A stretch of DNA of 64,000 nucleotides. Origin: Methylobacterium sp. AMS5. GTDB taxonomy: Bacteria > Pseudomonadota > Alphaproteobacteria > Rhizobiales > Beijerinckiaceae. The stretch covers positions 850,001-914,000 of the forward strand of contig NZ_CP006992.1 in assembly GCF_001542815.1 (NCBI RefSeq). The letters are read 5' to 3'. Positions 33,165-43,174 of this stretch are shown here, piece after piece (within the stretch, counting starts at the first letter, position 1; each line of letters begins with the position of its first letter). Made by a program: the position numbers and the translations under genes. The notes below the pieces were generated by a model. The model saw only the letters and a list, made by a program, of their open reading frames with translations, ran no database searches and had not been told where the DNA came from.

Positions 33165-35411
33165 ATGGGCCAGCCCGTCCTGCCGCCGCCGAGCGACGGC
33201 ATCGAGAGCGTCGAGCTGAAGACGGCGCTGGAGGAGCGCTACTATGCCTATGCGCTCTCCACGATCATGCAGCGCGCGCTGCCCGACGCCCGCGACGGCC
33301 TGAAGCCGGTGCATCGGCGCATCCTCTACGGCATGAACCTGCTGCGCCTGAACCCGACCTCGGCGTTCAAGAAATGCGCGAAGATCGTCGGCGACGTGAT
33401 GGGTGACTTCCACCCCCACGGCGACCAGGCGATCTACGACGCGCTGGTACGCCTCTCCCAGGATTTCGCCCAGCGCTACCCGCTCGTCGACGGCCAGGGG
33501 AATTTCGGCAACATCGACGGCGACGGTCCGGCGGCCTACCGCTACACCGAGGCGCGCCTCACGGAAGTCGCCCGCCTGCTGCTCGACGGGATCGAAGAGG
33601 ACACGGTCGATTTCCGCGCCTCCTACAACGGCGAGAAGGAGGAGCCGATCGTCCTGCCGGCGGCCTTCCCGAATCTTCTGGCCAACGGCAGCCAGGGCAT
33701 CGCGGTCGGCATGGCGACCTCGATCCCGCCGCACAACGCGGCCGAACTCTGCGACGCGGCGCTGTACCTGATCCAGAACCGCGAGGCGACGTCCGAGCAG
33801 CTCTGCACCTTCGTGCAGGGGCCGGACTTCCCCACCGGCGGCATCCTGATCGACACGCCCGAGACCATCCGCGAGGCCTACCGCACCGGCCGCGGGGGTT
33901 TTCGCGTGCGCGCCCGCTGGGCCAAGGAGGATCTCGGCCGCGGCACGTGGAACATCGTCGTCACCGAGATTCCCTACGGCGTGCCGAAGGCGCGCCTCAT
34001 CGAGAAGCTCGCCGACCTGCTGCAGGAGAAGAAGCTGCCGCTGCTCGCCGACGTGCGCGACGAATCGGCGGAGGACGTGCGTGTCGTGCTGGAGCCGCGC
34101 TCGCGCTCGGTCGATCCGGTGATGCTGATGGAATCGCTGTTTCGGCTCTCGGAGCTGGAATCGCGGATCCCGCTGAACCTCAACGTGCTCGTCGGCGGCG
34201 TCGTGCCCCGCGTCATCGGTCTCGCCGAGTGTCTGCGCGAGTGGGTCGATCACCGCCGCGTCGTGCTTCAGCGCCGCTCGAGCTACCGCCTCGGCCAGAT
34301 CGAGCGGCGCCTCGAAATCCTCGGCGGCCTGCTCATCGTCTATCTCGACCTCGACGAGGTGATCCGCATCATCCGTGAGGAGGACGAGCCGAAGGCCGCC
34401 CTGATGGCCCGGTTCGAACTCACCGAGGTCCAGGCCAACGCGATCCTCGACACCCGCCTGCGCTCCCTGCGCAAGCTCGAAGAGATGGAGCTGAAGCGCG
34501 AGTTCGAGGCACTGACCGCGGAGAAGGAGGGGATCGAGGGATTGCTGGCCTCCGAGAAGCTCCAATGGTCGGAGATCACCCGGCAGATCCGCGCGGTGAA
34601 GAAGACCTTCGGGCCCGAGACCAAACTCGGCCGCCGCCGCACCACGCTCGAGAACCCGCCCGACACCGCCGGCATCGACTTCACCGCCGCCATGGTCGAG
34701 CGCGAGCCGATCACGGTGATCCTGTCCGAGAAGGGCTGGATCCGGGCGCTCAAGGGGCATGTGACCGAACTGGCGGGGGTCGCTTTCAAGGGCGACGACA
34801 CGCTGAAGGTCGCCTTCCTCAGCGAGACGACGGCCAAGATCCTGCTGCTCGCTTCGAACGGCAAGGTCTTCACCATCGAAGCCTCGAAGCTGCCCGGCGG
34901 GCGCGGCTTCGGCGATCCGGTGCGGCTGATGGTCGATCTCGACGACGGCACCGAGATCGTCGCGGCCCTGCCCTACAAGCCGGAGAGCAAGCTGCTCGTC
35001 GCCGGCTCGGACGGGCGCGGCTTCATCGCGCCGTCCGACGCGCTGGTCGCCAACACCCGGAAGGGCAAGGCGATCCTCGGCCTCGACGAGGGGACGCGCG
35101 CGGTACTGCTGGTGCCGGCCGAGGGCGACCACGTCGCCGTCTGCTCATCCGACAAGCTGATGCTGGTCTTCCCGGCCTCTGAAGTCACGGAACTCGGCCG
35201 CGGCAAGGGCGTGCGCCTGCAACGCTGCCGCCAGAGCCAGCTTGCGGATGCCTGCGTCTTCACACTGGCGGAGGGCCTGCCCTGGCGCGACGGCTCGGGT
35301 CAGGCGCGGCTCGCCAATGCGGGCATGCTGGAGAAGTGGATGGGCCACCGGTCCGATGCCGGCACGCTGATGACCCGCAGCTTCCCGAAATTCGAGCGGT
35401 TCGGGAAGTAG
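33165..35411 (+). CDS. parC: DNA topoisomerase IV subunit A
   Basis: Type IIA topoisomerase subunit that decatenates daughter chromosomes. Visible are [31 protein letters not shown] near the N-terminus, the quinolone-region [17 protein letters not shown], and the DNA-linking Tyr in [11 protein letters not shown]. The long coiled-coil arm, with a leucine-containing [23 protein letters not shown], precedes a reduced beta-propeller C-terminal domain. The 748-residue length and the lack of a full GyrA box favour ParC over GyrA. The ATG at 33165 has GGAGTGAGTG upstream; a GTG directly before it is possible. Confidence 0.93.
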   Translation: MGQPVLPPPSDGIESVELKTALEERYYAYALSTIMQRALPDARDGLKPVHRRILYGMNLLRLNPTSAFKKCAKIVGDVMGDFHPHGDQAIYDALVRLSQDFAQRYPLVDGQGNFGNIDGDGPAAYRYTEARLTEVARLLLDGIEEDTVDFRASYNGEKEEPIVLPAAFPNLLANGSQGIAVGMATSIPPHNAAELCDAALYLIQNREATSEQLCTFVQGPDFPTGGILIDTPETIREAYRTGRGGFRVRARWAKEDLGRGTWNIVVTEIPYGVPKARLIEKLADLLQEKKLPLLADVRDESAEDVRVVLEPRSRSVDPVMLMESLFRLSELESRIPLNLNVLVGGVVPRVIGLAECLREWVDHRRVVLQRRSSYRLGQIERRLEILGGLLIVYLDLDEVIRIIREEDEPKAALMARFELTEVQANAILDTRLRSLRKLEEMELKREFEALTAEKEGIEGLLASEKLQWSEITRQIRAVKKTFGPETKLGRRRTTLENPPDTAGIDFTAAMVEREPITVILSEKGWIRALKGHVTELAGVAFKGDDTLKVAFLSETTAKILLLASNGKVFTIEASKLPGGRGFGDPVRLMVDLDDGTEIVAALPYKPESKLLVAGSDGRGFIAPSDALVANTRKGKAILGLDEGTRAVLLVPAEGDHVAVCSSDKLMLVFPASEVTELGRGKGVRLQRCRQSQLADACVFTLAEGLPWRDGSGQARLANAGMLEKWMGHRSDAGTLMTRSFPKFERFGK

Positions 35412-35427
35412 TGTTTGGGACTTTCGG

Positions 35428-35449
35428 GCGGTGCCCTGTAGGGCGCCGC
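35428..35449. terminator. hairpin between convergent parC and infA
   Basis: GCGGTGCCC (35428-35436) pairs with GGGCGCCGC (35441-35449, one G-T pair) around a TGTA loop. It lies between the two convergent stops. There is no T run on the plus strand, so it may act as a weak bidirectional or rho-assisted terminator. Confidence 0.35.
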
Positions 35450-35475
35450 TCGGCAGCGTGATGGGTCCGAGGCCG

Positions 35476-35751
35476 TTAGCGGCGACGGAACTGCTGGCCG
35501 CCGCGCTGGGGCGGACGGGGACCGGAGCGCTCGTCCTTGTGACGGAACACGAGGCGTCCCTTCTCAAGGTCGTAGGGGGACATCTCGACGGTGACGCGGT
35601 CGCCGGCCAGGGTCTTGATGCGGTTCTTCTTCATCTTGCCGGCCGTGTAGGCGACGATCTCGTGACCCTGATCGAGCTGCACGCGGTAGCGCGCGTCCGG
35701 CAGGATCTCGACGACCAAGCCGTCGAACTGCATCAATTCCTCTTTTGCCAT
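35476..35751 (-). CDS. infA: translation initiation factor IF-1
   Basis: Small OB-fold factor that binds the ribosomal A site of the 30S subunit during initiation. The first 72 residues are a normal IF-1 ([59 protein letters not shown]). A basic tail of about 19 residues follows ([18 protein letters not shown]), making 91 in all. The ATG at 35751 has GGAGA upstream. Convergent with parC. Confidence 0.93.
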   Translation of the reverse strand: MAKEELMQFDGLVVEILPDARYRVQLDQGHEIVAYTAGKMKKNRIKTLAGDRVTVEMSPYDLEKGRLVFRHKDERSGPRPPQRGGQQFRRR

Positions 35752-35882
35752 ACATCTATCTCCGGCCGGGCTGCCTGCACGGGGCGCTCCGGCAAAATCA
35801 AAAATCGGTCTATCGTGCGAAACGCGCGGCGCTGCGGGTCCGATCCGCTCGGGACGAGAGGCGTCAGCGATGCCGGGCGTCG

Positions 35883-35965
35883 GGTGCCTTTCGCGAAACT
35901 CCCGGATCGGGGAGTCCTCCCTCCGGCCGGACAAGCGGCACGACGGGTGTTTCGCGAAGGGCACC
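35883..35965 (+). repeat. family B dispersed repeat, copy 4 (divergent)
   Basis: An 83-bp element with near-perfect terminal inverted repeats: GGTGCCTTTCGCGAAAC (35883-35899) and GTTTCGCGAAGGGCACC (35949-35965), one mismatch. Its ends and the CTCCCGGATCGGGGAG interior resemble the other B copies, with a more diverged middle. It lies in the 316-base gap upstream of infA, where I see nothing else. Confidence 0.7.
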
Positions 35966-36067
35966 AATCCTGCGACTTAAGCGTCGGACGCGGTTTGTGC
36001 AAGAATATCCGCCACGCAAGGTCCGCTTAACCTCAATGCCGGGTGGAATCATGCGGTCTCCGCCGGC

Positions 36068-37180
36068 TCATGGCGTGACGTCGTTGCCGGCGAAGTCGAG
36101 GCGCCCGTCGGGAAGCCGGCGCCATGCGGTGACCGAGAACGGCGGCTTCACGAGATCGCCGCCTGCGTCGAACGCCACCTCGCCGAGCACCGTCCGCAAG
36201 GGGGTGCCGCCATGCAGGAAGGCCGCGACCTTGGCCGGCTCGACCGAGCGCGCGCCCTCGATCCCCTGCCGCACGACCTCGACCGCCGCGTAGGCCGGGC
36301 CTGCGAACATCTCGACCTCCGCACTCCGCGGCGTCCTGGCGCCCCTCGGCTCGGGCAGGCGGGCGGGCGCGGGCGCCACCGTCATCAGCGTGCCCTCGGC
36401 GCCGGGAACCTGCGAAAAGTCCCTGTCGAGCAGCCCGTCGCTGCCGATCACCTGCGTCGACAGACCGGCCTCGCGCATCGCGCGGATCAGGGCTCCGGCC
36501 GGGGCCGACAGGCCGCCGAAATAGATCGCCTCGATCCAGAGCGCCCGCAGCTTGGCGACAAGCGCCGCGACCTCGCGGTCGTCGCGGGAAACGCCCTCGA
36601 ACAGGCGTTCCCCCCCGCCGCGGGCTTTGAGGGCGCGCGCGGCCTCGTCGGCGAGCCCGCAACCGAAGCTGGTCTTGTCGTGGACGATGGCGACCGGCCT
36701 GCCGCGGAACCGCTCGGCGAGCAGCGTGCCGCCGAGCGCGCCCTGCTGCGCGTCGCTGCCCGCGAGGCGGAACAGCAGGCCGGCGCCGCGGCGGGTCAGG
36801 GGCGCCCAGGTCGCGCCTGGCGTGACCGAGACGATGCCGGCCTCCTCGTAGACCGAACTCGCCGCGGCGGCGGCGCCCGAGGTCAGCGGGCCGATGACGA
36901 AGCGCACGCCGCTGCCGGCGAACTTGCGCGCGACCGACACCGCCTGTTTCGGGTCGGCGCCGTCGTCCTGCACCACGAGTTGGAGCTTGCGCCCCATCAC
37001 CCCGCCGGCGCGGTTGATCTCGGCAACCGCCTGCTCGGCGCCGAGCCGCGCACCCTGGCCGAACCCGGCATCCGGCCCGCTCAACGGCGCGGCAAGCCCG
37101 ATCTTCAGCGGCTCGGCGGCGCCGACGGGAGCCGCGAACGTCAGGGCGAGAAAGGTTGCCAACGCGCTCCGCTTCGACAC
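36068..37180 (-). CDS. ABC transporter substrate-binding protein, branched-chain amino acid type
   Basis: Periplasmic binding protein of the Leu/Ile/Val-binding fold (Peripla_BP_6), about 370 residues. The signal peptide (SALATFLALTFAAPVGA) is followed by EPLKIGLAAPLSGPDAGFGQGARLGAEQAVAEINRAGGV, the standard opening of the family. The GTG at 37180 is chosen because GGGAG lies 7 bases upstream; an ATG at 37201 would add seven residues. No permease or ATPase gene of this system is nearby, so it is an orphan whose transporter is elsewhere. The ligand is unknown. Confidence 0.88.
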   Translation of the reverse strand: MSKRSALATFLALTFAAPVGAAEPLKIGLAAPLSGPDAGFGQGARLGAEQAVAEINRAGGVMGRKLQLVVQDDGADPKQAVSVARKFAGSGVRFVIGPLTSGAAAAASSVYEEAGIVSVTPGATWAPLTRRGAGLLFRLAGSDAQQGALGGTLLAERFRGRPVAIVHDKTSFGCGLADEAARALKARGGGERLFEGVSRDDREVAALVAKLRALWIEAIYFGGLSAPAGALIRAMREAGLSTQVIGSDGLLDRDFSQVPGAEGTLMTVAPAPARLPEPRGARTPRSAEVEMFAGPAYAAVEVVRQGIEGARSVEPAKVAAFLHGGTPLRTVLGEVAFDAGGDLVKPPFSVTAWRRLPDGRLDFAGNDVTP

Positions 37181-37340
37181 ACCAAACTCCCGTCCGGCCA
37201 CTGGAAAATCCCCGGACCTTGATGAAGTCCGCCCGATGGCGTTGCAAGCGCCACGGTTGGCCGCATTGCGGAACGGGCGGGCAGACCTACCTCTCCCATG
37301 ACGGGACGGTCGGGGGCGGCGGAACCGGTATTGTCAGGAC

Positions 37341-37673
37341 GTGAACCCCATGCTCTCCACCGAGGACGACATCCTGCGCGCCGCCGAGGGCTGGCGACGC
37401 GAGGGCCGCGCGGTCGCGCTCGCCACCGTGATCGAGACCTGGGGCTCGGCGCCGCGCCCGGTCGGCAGCAATCTCGTCATCGACGGCGACAGCCGCTTCC
37501 TCGGCTCGGTCTCCGGTGGCTGCGTCGAGGGCGAGGTCATCACCGAGGCGCTCGACGTGATCGAGGACGGGCGCCCGCGCACCCTGGAATTCGGCGTCGC
37601 CGACGAGACCGCGTGGCGGGCCGGCCTCTCCTGCGGCGGCCGCATCCGCGTCTTCGTCGAACGCATCGACTGA
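37341..37673 (+). CDS. XdhC/CoxI N-terminal domain protein
   Basis: A 110-residue protein consisting only of the XdhC_CoxI N-terminal domain (GRAVALATVIETWGSAPRPVGSNLVIDGD, GSVSGGCVEGEVITEAL). In full-length XdhC this domain precedes a Rossmann domain, and the protein inserts and sulfurates the molybdenum cofactor of xanthine dehydrogenase-type enzymes. Here the Rossmann part is encoded by the next gene, 241 bases downstream. The GTG at 37341 and an ATG at 37350 are both possible starts. A long palindrome lies between the two genes. Confidence 0.85.
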   Translation: MNPMLSTEDDILRAAEGWRREGRAVALATVIETWGSAPRPVGSNLVIDGDSRFLGSVSGGCVEGEVITEALDVIEDGRPRTLEFGVADETAWRAGLSCGGRIRVFVERID

Positions 37674-37705
37674 GCCACAGGCGCCCGTGCCAATCCCACC
37701 CGCCG

Positions 37706-37813
37706 CCTCATCCTGAGGTGCCGCAGCGAAGCGGAGGCCTCGAAGGATCCTCCAGAGTCCTCGCGATCCCTGGAGGATCCTTCGAGGCCGCTTCGCGGCA
37801 CCTCAGGATGAGG
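37706..37813. repeat. 108-bp palindromic repeat between the xdhC genes
   Basis: Large inverted repeat with arms of nearly 50 bases: CCTCATCCTGAGGTGCCGC at the left end (from 37706) mirrors GCGGCACCTCAGGATGAGG at the right end (to 37813), and GGATCCTCCAG mirrors CTGGAGGATCC near the centre, with about 14 unpaired bases. The CCTCATCCTGAGGTGC end is typical of an abundant rhizobial intergenic repeat. Inside an operon it would form a strong hairpin in the mRNA. Confidence 0.85.
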
Positions 37814-37913
37814 ACGTGAGTTGGAGCGAAGGTCGCGTGGCTCCGCCGGTTCTACGAGCCAAAACCCGACTTGGCCTGCCTCCGACTTGCTCTATCGCTT
37901 TCCCGAGACCCCC

Positions 37914-38630
37914 ATGCGCCTCGACACTCTGTCGGCCCTCAACGCGGAGCGCGCAGCGCGCCGCCCGGCCCTGGTCGTCACCGATCCCGAGGACGGCGGC
38001 CAGCGCCTCGTGCGCGCTGCCGAGATCGACGACGACCCGCTCGGCCCCCTGCTGCGCGAGCGCCTGCGCAGCGGTCGCAGCGGCCTCGGCGAGGGACCCG
38101 ACGGGCGCCCGGTCTTCGTCGCCGTCCACGCCCCGCCGGTGCGCTTCGTCGCCGTCGGCGCCGTGCACATCTCCCAGGCCCTGGTGCCGCTCGCGAGCCA
38201 GCTCGGCCTCGACCTCACGGTGATCGATCCGCGCACGGCCTTCGCCAGCCCAGAGCGGTTTCCCGGCGTGCGCCTGATCGCCGAATGGCCGGACGAGGCG
38301 CTTCGCGACATCGGGCCGCTCGACGCCTACACGGCTTTGGCCGCGCTGACCCACGATCCGAAGATCGACGACCCCGCCCTCGTCGCGGCCCTGCGGGCGG
38401 ACTGCGCCTATATCGGCGCGCTGGGCTCGCGGAAGACCCATGCCCGGCGCGTCGAGCGGCTGAAGGAGGCGGGGTTCGACGAGGCAACGATCGGCCGGAT
38501 CCATGCGCCGATCGGGCTCGACATCGGCGCCGTCTCGCCCGCCGAGATCGCGCTGTCGATCCTCGCCCAGGTCGTCGCGACCCTGCGCCAGGACCGCATC
38601 AAGACCCCCGACGCGGCGGCGGGACGCTGA
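37914..38630 (+). CDS. XdhC family protein (Rossmann part)
   Basis: A 238-residue XdhC-like protein with the C-terminal Rossmann domain (VRFVAVGAVHISQALVPLASQLGLDLTVIDPR; DCAYIGALGSRKTHARRVERLKEAG). It is expected to act with the upstream N-terminal-domain protein in maturing molybdenum hydroxylases by carrying sulfurated molybdenum cofactor. It is followed after four bases by the molybdopterin-binding gene, so one operon is clear. No molybdenum hydroxylase structural gene is in the window. Confidence 0.88.
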   Translation: MRLDTLSALNAERAARRPALVVTDPEDGGQRLVRAAEIDDDPLGPLLRERLRSGRSGLGEGPDGRPVFVAVHAPPVRFVAVGAVHISQALVPLASQLGLDLTVIDPRTAFASPERFPGVRLIAEWPDEALRDIGPLDAYTALAALTHDPKIDDPALVAALRADCAYIGALGSRKTHARRVERLKEAGFDEATIGRIHAPIGLDIGAVSPAEIALSILAQVVATLRQDRIKTPDAAAGR

Positions 38631-38634
38631 GCCC

Positions 38635-39631
<997 letters not shown>

Positions 39632-39645
<14 letters not shown>

Positions 39646-40225
39646 GCCGCGCGTCGGCGCGGTGATCCTCGCCGCCGGCCTCGGCTCCCGCTTCGGGCAG
39701 GCCGCGAAGATGCTCGCGCCCTATGCCGGCGAGCCGATGGTGCGCCGCGCCGCCGAAGCGGCTCTGGCCTCCCGCGCCGGGCCTATCGTCGCGGTGCTCG
39801 GCGCGCATGCCGCGGCAGTGCGGGCCACCCTCGCCGGGCTCGACCTGATGCTGGTCGAGAATCCCGATCCCGCCGGCGGCCTCTCGGCCTCGCTACGTCT
39901 CGGCCTCGCCGCCTTGCCGCCGGAAACCGAGGCGGCGGTGGTGGTGCTTGGCGACATGCCGCGGATCGGGCCGGCTCATATCGATGCGCTGATCGCGGCC
40001 TATACCGGCGCGACGCCGCGCCCCTCCGCCGTGGTCCCGATGAGCGGCGGGCGCCGCGGCAATCCGGTGCTGCTCGACCTCGCCCGCCTCGGTGCCGACC
40101 TCGCGGCACTGACCGGCGACCACGGCGCGGGGCCGATCCTGAAGCGGCGCGGCGACGTGCTGGAACTGCCGGCCGATCCGGCGGTCATCTTCGATGTCGA
40201 CACCCCGGAGGCACTGCGGGGCTGA
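39632..40225 (+). CDS. MocA-like molybdenum cofactor cytidylyltransferase
   Basis: A 197-residue MobA-like NTP transferase (NTP_transf_3). The nucleotide-binding opening VGAVILAAGLGSRFGQAAKML, the metal-binding VVVLGDMPRIG and the late GRRGNPVLLDL and VDTPEAL motifs fit MocA, which makes molybdopterin cytosine dinucleotide for xanthine dehydrogenase-family enzymes. GTG at 39632 or 39638 starts it inside the previous gene. Its stop codon directly abuts a family B repeat. Cytidylyl versus guanylyl specificity is inferred from the XdhC context. Confidence 0.88.
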
Positions 40226-40305
40226 GTGTCTCTCACAAAACTCCCGCCGCGCTGTCATCGCCAGAACGAGAACGGTCGGGGACCGGGGGATTTGTGAGGC
40301 ACTCC
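40226..40305 (+). repeat. family B dispersed repeat, copy 3
   Basis: Begins on the base after the MocA-like stop codon, exactly as copy 2 does after dnaE. It runs from GTGTCTCTCACAAAACTCCC to TTTGTGAGGCACTCC, about 80 bp, with AGAACGAGAACGGTCGGGGA in the middle. The terminal arms are imperfect inverted repeats. Confidence 0.8.
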
Positions 40306-40323
40306 AAATCCTCAGCCCTTCCT

Positions 40324-40476
40324 TCAACTCTTGCGCGCCTCGCGCTTCGCCTCCGTCCGGCAGCGGTCGGAGCAGTAACGCACCTCGTCCCAGACCCGCT
40401 CCCACTTCTTGCGCCACGCGAAGGGGCGGCCGCACTGAGCGCACATCTTTTGAGGGAGATCGCCCTTACGACGCAT
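40324..40476 (-). CDS. DUF2256 zinc-ribbon protein
   Basis: A 50-residue protein of the DUF2256 family: [22 protein letters not shown] then [10 protein letters not shown], a four-Cys (CxxC ... CxxxC) zinc-binding unit flanked by basic residues. The ATG at 40476 begins MRRKGDLPQ, the usual family start; the longer open frame upstream crosses a family A repeat and is not used. Function is unknown. Confidence 0.85.
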   Translation of the reverse strand: MRRKGDLPQKMCAQCGRPFAWRKKWERVWDEVRYCSDRCRTEAKREARKS

Positions 40477-40490
40477 CGGCGGCACTGGCT

Positions 40491-40552
40491 GGAGCAACGT
40501 CCCGAAAGGTGGCCACCGGCTTTTTCGAAAAAGACGATGCAAAAACAAAAGG
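40491..40552 (-). repeat. family A dispersed palindromic repeat, copy 3
   Basis: Minus-orientation copy; on the plus strand it reads GTCCCGAAAGGTGGCCACCG, then GCTTTTTCG, and GACGATGC before an A-rich stretch. It lies between the formyltransferase-like gene and the DUF2256 gene. Its T-rich end doubles as the T run of the neighbouring terminator. Confidence 0.75.
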
Positions 40553-40591
40553 CGAGAGCCTCGTCCTGGATCCATCGAGGACGAGGCTCTA
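40541..40591 (-). terminator. rho-independent terminator of the formyltransferase-like gene
   Basis: On the minus strand a perfect 13-bp stem, AGAGCCTCGTCCT with AGGACGAGGCTCT (plus-strand arms 40555-40567 and 40578-40590, 10-base loop), is followed by CGCCTTTTGTTTTT. The stem begins inside the stop codon (TAG at 40589-40591), so the terminator overlaps the end of the gene. Confidence 0.75.
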
Positions 40592-41455
40592 GCGCCCGAT
40601 CTGCCCGGCCTCGTTGAGCGGCACCTGGCTCCAGCGGGTGAACTGCACGTAGCCGTCGCGGGCGGCCACCACGACCTGGCGGCGGTAACGGTGCACCACG
40701 GTGCCGGGGGCGTGGCGGTGGGCCTCCTGCCAGCCGTCGGCGGCGGCGACGAAGATGCGGGCGTTGCCGAGCCGGGCGATGGTCTCGATCGTGCCGAAGG
40801 CGCGCACGCGGCGCAGCACCTCGGCGACGTCCTTGTGGAAGTCGAGGGTGCGGTCGGCGTCGTTCACCCGCGGCCAGTAGGAGCCGTCACCCTGCGGCTC
40901 CGCCTTGCGCCAGCGCTCGGCCAGATCCTTCCCGATCGGCCCGAGGGCGAGGCGGCGGGCCGCCATCTGGCACTTGGTGAGCAGCGTCTCGTGAGTCTCG
41001 CCGCTGTCAACGAGGAAGATGTCCTGGGCGAGGATGTCGCCGGTGTCGAAGCCCTGCTCGGCGAGCACGTGGGCGGTGACGCCCCAGCTCTCGTAGCCAT
41101 CGAGAACCGCCTTGAAGAGCGGGTAGGGCCCCCGCCCCGTCGGCAGCGGAGAGGGGTGGAGGTTCAAGGCGTAGCGCACCCGCCCGTGCCAGCCCCGCAC
41201 CAGCCAGGGATAGCCGGAGACGACGAGCACCACGTCGCGGCCGTGCTCGTGGGAGAGTTGCTCGATGTTGTCGGGCAGCAATCGCGAGAGCTGGATCGGG
41301 ATGCGGTGGCGCCGGGCCTGGGCCACCACGACCTCGTTGTGATCGTAGATGCCGTCACAGGGCCGGGTGAACAGCTTCACCGGCGTCCAGCCGGCTTCGA
41401 TCAGCCCGTCGAACACACCGCCGAGGAAGTCGATGCCGGCAAAGGCGAATTTCAT
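40589..41455 (-). CDS. formyltransferase-family protein (Fmt-like)
   Basis: A 288-residue protein with the 10-formyl-tetrahydrofolate formyltransferase N-terminal fold. The catalytic Asn-His pair is in [19 protein letters not shown] and the catalytic Asp in [13 protein letters not shown]; the N-terminus [22 protein letters not shown] matches the family. Methionyl-tRNA formyltransferase is normally longer with a tRNA-binding domain. The smaller, diverged C-terminal part and isolated position (no def gene) suggest formylation of another acceptor. Acceptor unknown. Its terminator begins at the stop codon. Confidence 0.78.
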   Translation of the reverse strand: MKFAFAGIDFLGGVFDGLIEAGWTPVKLFTRPCDGIYDHNEVVVAQARRHRIPIQLSRLLPDNIEQLSHEHGRDVVLVVSGYPWLVRGWHGRVRYALNLHPSPLPTGRGPYPLFKAVLDGYESWGVTAHVLAEQGFDTGDILAQDIFLVDSGETHETLLTKCQMAARRLALGPIGKDLAERWRKAEPQGDGSYWPRVNDADRTLDFHKDVAEVLRRVRAFGTIETIARLGNARIFVAAADGWQEAHRHAPGTVVHRYRRQVVVAARDGYVQFTRWSQVPLNEAGQIGR

Positions 41456-41621
41456 GGGCAGAGACGTCCCGTTTCCTGGTCGCCCTGCGACGTTCGGCGC
41501 AGGTCTGCGGCGGCTTTGATCGGCTCCACGCCGACCGGCTCCGCCTTAGCTAGTGGATTTCAGGCATGGGTGAAATCTTCGCGCAAAATCGTCGGGCGGA
41601 CGCCGCGCGACAGGGAGCTTC

Positions 41622-42356
41622 ATGGAACGAGTCGTGATCTACGGCGGAACCGGCGGCATCGGCCTGGCCACGGCGCGGGCCCTGCGCGAACGGGGCGCGG
41701 CCCTCCACCTCGTCGGCCGCGATCCGGAGCGTCTGGAGCGGGCGGCCTCCGAACTCGGCGAGACCGGCTTCACCGCGGGCGACGTCACCGATCCGGCCCT
41801 GTTTCCGCGCGTCGCCTCGGAGGCGGGCTCGCGCCTCGGAGGCCTCGTCTACGCGGTCGGCACGATCCAGCTCGCGCCTTTGGCCAAGCTCGACCCGGCG
41901 CGCATCGAGATGGATTTCCGCATCAACGCGCTCGGCGCCTTTCTGGCGGTGCAGGCGGCGGCTCCCGCGCTCAAGGCCGGAGCGGGAGAGGCAAGCGCGG
42001 GCGTGGTGCTGTTCTCCACCGTCGCCGTCGCGCAGGGGTTCTCGCACCATGCCTCGGTCGCCATGGCCAAGGGGGCGGTGGAGGGGCTCGCCCTCTCGCT
42101 GGCGGCGGAACTCGCCCCCGCGATCCGGGTGAACGTGGTCGCCCCCTCGCTGACCCGTACGCCGCTCGCCGAGACCATCACCCGCAACGCGACGCTGGCC
42201 TCCGGCATCGCGTCGATGCACGCGCTCCAGCGCCTCGGCGAGCCCGAGGATGTCGCCGCACTCGCCGCCTTCCTCGTCGGACCGGAGGCGGGCTACGTCA
42301 CGGGGCAGGTGATCGGCGTCGATGGCGGGCGTTCCTCGCTGCGTACCAAGGGGTAA
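41622..42356 (+). CDS. SDR-family protein lacking the catalytic tyrosine
   Basis: A 244-residue Rossmann oxidoreductase-like protein. The cofactor motif is YGGTGGIGLATARAL (TGGIG rather than TGxxxGIG), with GDVTDP, the Asn in DFRINALGAFLAVQ, and the C-terminal VTGQVIGVDGGRSS. At the YxxxK active site the sequence reads HHASVAMAKGA: the Lys is kept (about residue 150) but the Tyr is Val (about residue 146), and the usual Ser pair reads ST. It may be an atypical enzyme or a non-catalytic binding protein. The ATG at 41622 has AGGGAG upstream. Convergent with bcsS across a family A repeat. Confidence 0.82.
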   Translation: MERVVIYGGTGGIGLATARALRERGAALHLVGRDPERLERAASELGETGFTAGDVTDPALFPRVASEAGSRLGGLVYAVGTIQLAPLAKLDPARIEMDFRINALGAFLAVQAAAPALKAGAGEASAGVVLFSTVAVAQGFSHHASVAMAKGAVEGLALSLAAELAPAIRVNVVAPSLTRTPLAETITRNATLASGIASMHALQRLGEPEDVAALAAFLVGPEAGYVTGQVIGVDGGRSSLRTKG

Positions 42357-42368
42357 GCCACCCTCGGG

Positions 42369-42418
42369 CGTCGTCCCGAACGGTGGCGGCGGCTTTCGGA
42401 AAAGTCGATGCCCTAAAG
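42369..42418 (-). repeat. family A dispersed palindromic repeat, copy 4 (short)
   Basis: Minus-orientation copy: plus strand reads CGTCGTCCCGAACGG, GGCTTTCGGAAAAGTCGATG. It lies between the convergent SDR and bcsS genes; the bcsS stop codon (42413-42415) falls within its outer end. The terminal CTCTTG part is lost. Confidence 0.65.
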
Positions 42419-43174
42419 CGCGCTCCAGATCGCGAGGGAGACGTAGGGGTTCCACTGGTCGAGCGGCGTCTCGATCTGGCCTCCGGCGGAGAGGCGGAAG
42501 CGGTAGCCGCCCATCGCGTAGTCGGTGACATGCAGCCCGACGCACCATTTCCGGTAACCGGTCCGGTCGCCGTAGACGGCCGCCTCCGGGCCGAGATACG
42601 CGCCGAACAGCGCGGTACCCCAGGACAAGCGGGCATAGGCGTCGCCGCGGGCAGAGCCGAGGATCACCGTCGCGGTCGTCAGGGTCGTTGCGGTCGGTCG
42701 CGCCCAGACCTCGCCGTGCAGGCGAAAACCCGCCCGCAGGGGGAGCGCCTGCACGAAGCCGGGGCCGGACAGCGCCTCCCAGGAGGCTTCCGGGCCGGCG
42801 AAAACCGTCACGGCTCCCCATTCCCGGATGAACTGGTAGCCGCCGAGGGCCGCCCCGAGGGCGGTGATGCGCATCAGGACCGGCGTGCCGCCTCCGCCTT
42901 CCAGCCGCACGCCACCCCCGGCCGTCACCAAGGCGACGGGGCCATCACGGTCGAAGCGATCGAAGACGAGCTTCGCTCCGGCTGCGGAAAACGTGGAAGC
43001 GCCGGCTTCCATGCTGCCGAACAGGACGGTCCGAAGGGTCGCGTCGTCAGCGCGGGCCGGGTCACAGGCGAGGATAACAGCCGGGGCGAGAACAGCGAGG
43101 GCGCGACGGCATAGCGCCCGCCGGGAGGGAGCCGGGTGGCGCAAACCATCATCGGAGGATGCGCGTTTCGACAT
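42413..43174 (-). CDS. bcsS: cellulose biosynthesis protein BcsS
   Basis: BcsS-family exported protein of about 253 residues. After a basic N-terminus there is a signal peptide (ALAVLAPAVILACDPARA). The remainder alternates short beta strands (RTVLFGSMEAGASTF, ALVTAGGGVRLEGGG, GAVTVFAGPEASWEALSGP, RAGFRLHGEVWARP, RFRLSAGGQIE) ending in an aromatic-rich strand, typical of an outer-membrane beta barrel. BcsS occurs with cellulose loci in Methylobacterium and relatives; its mechanism is not established. No other bcs gene is in the window. The ATG at 43174 gives MSKRASSDD; an earlier Met would add 11 residues. Confidence 0.7.
   Translation of the reverse strand: MSKRASSDDGLRHPAPSRRALCRRALAVLAPAVILACDPARADDATLRTVLFGSMEAGASTFSAAGAKLVFDRFDRDGPVALVTAGGGVRLEGGGGTPVLMRITALGAALGGYQFIREWGAVTVFAGPEASWEALSGPGFVQALPLRAGFRLHGEVWARPTATTLTTATVILGSARGDAYARLSWGTALFGAYLGPEAAVYGDRTGYRKWCVGLHVTDYAMGGYRFRLSAGGQIETPLDQWNPYVSLAIWSAL

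Noticed and set aside
33055..33165. Short plus-strand frame MFWYISRSAV... between recO and parC
   Set aside because: It overlaps the proposed LexA box region, has no ribosome-binding site and no protein-like pattern.
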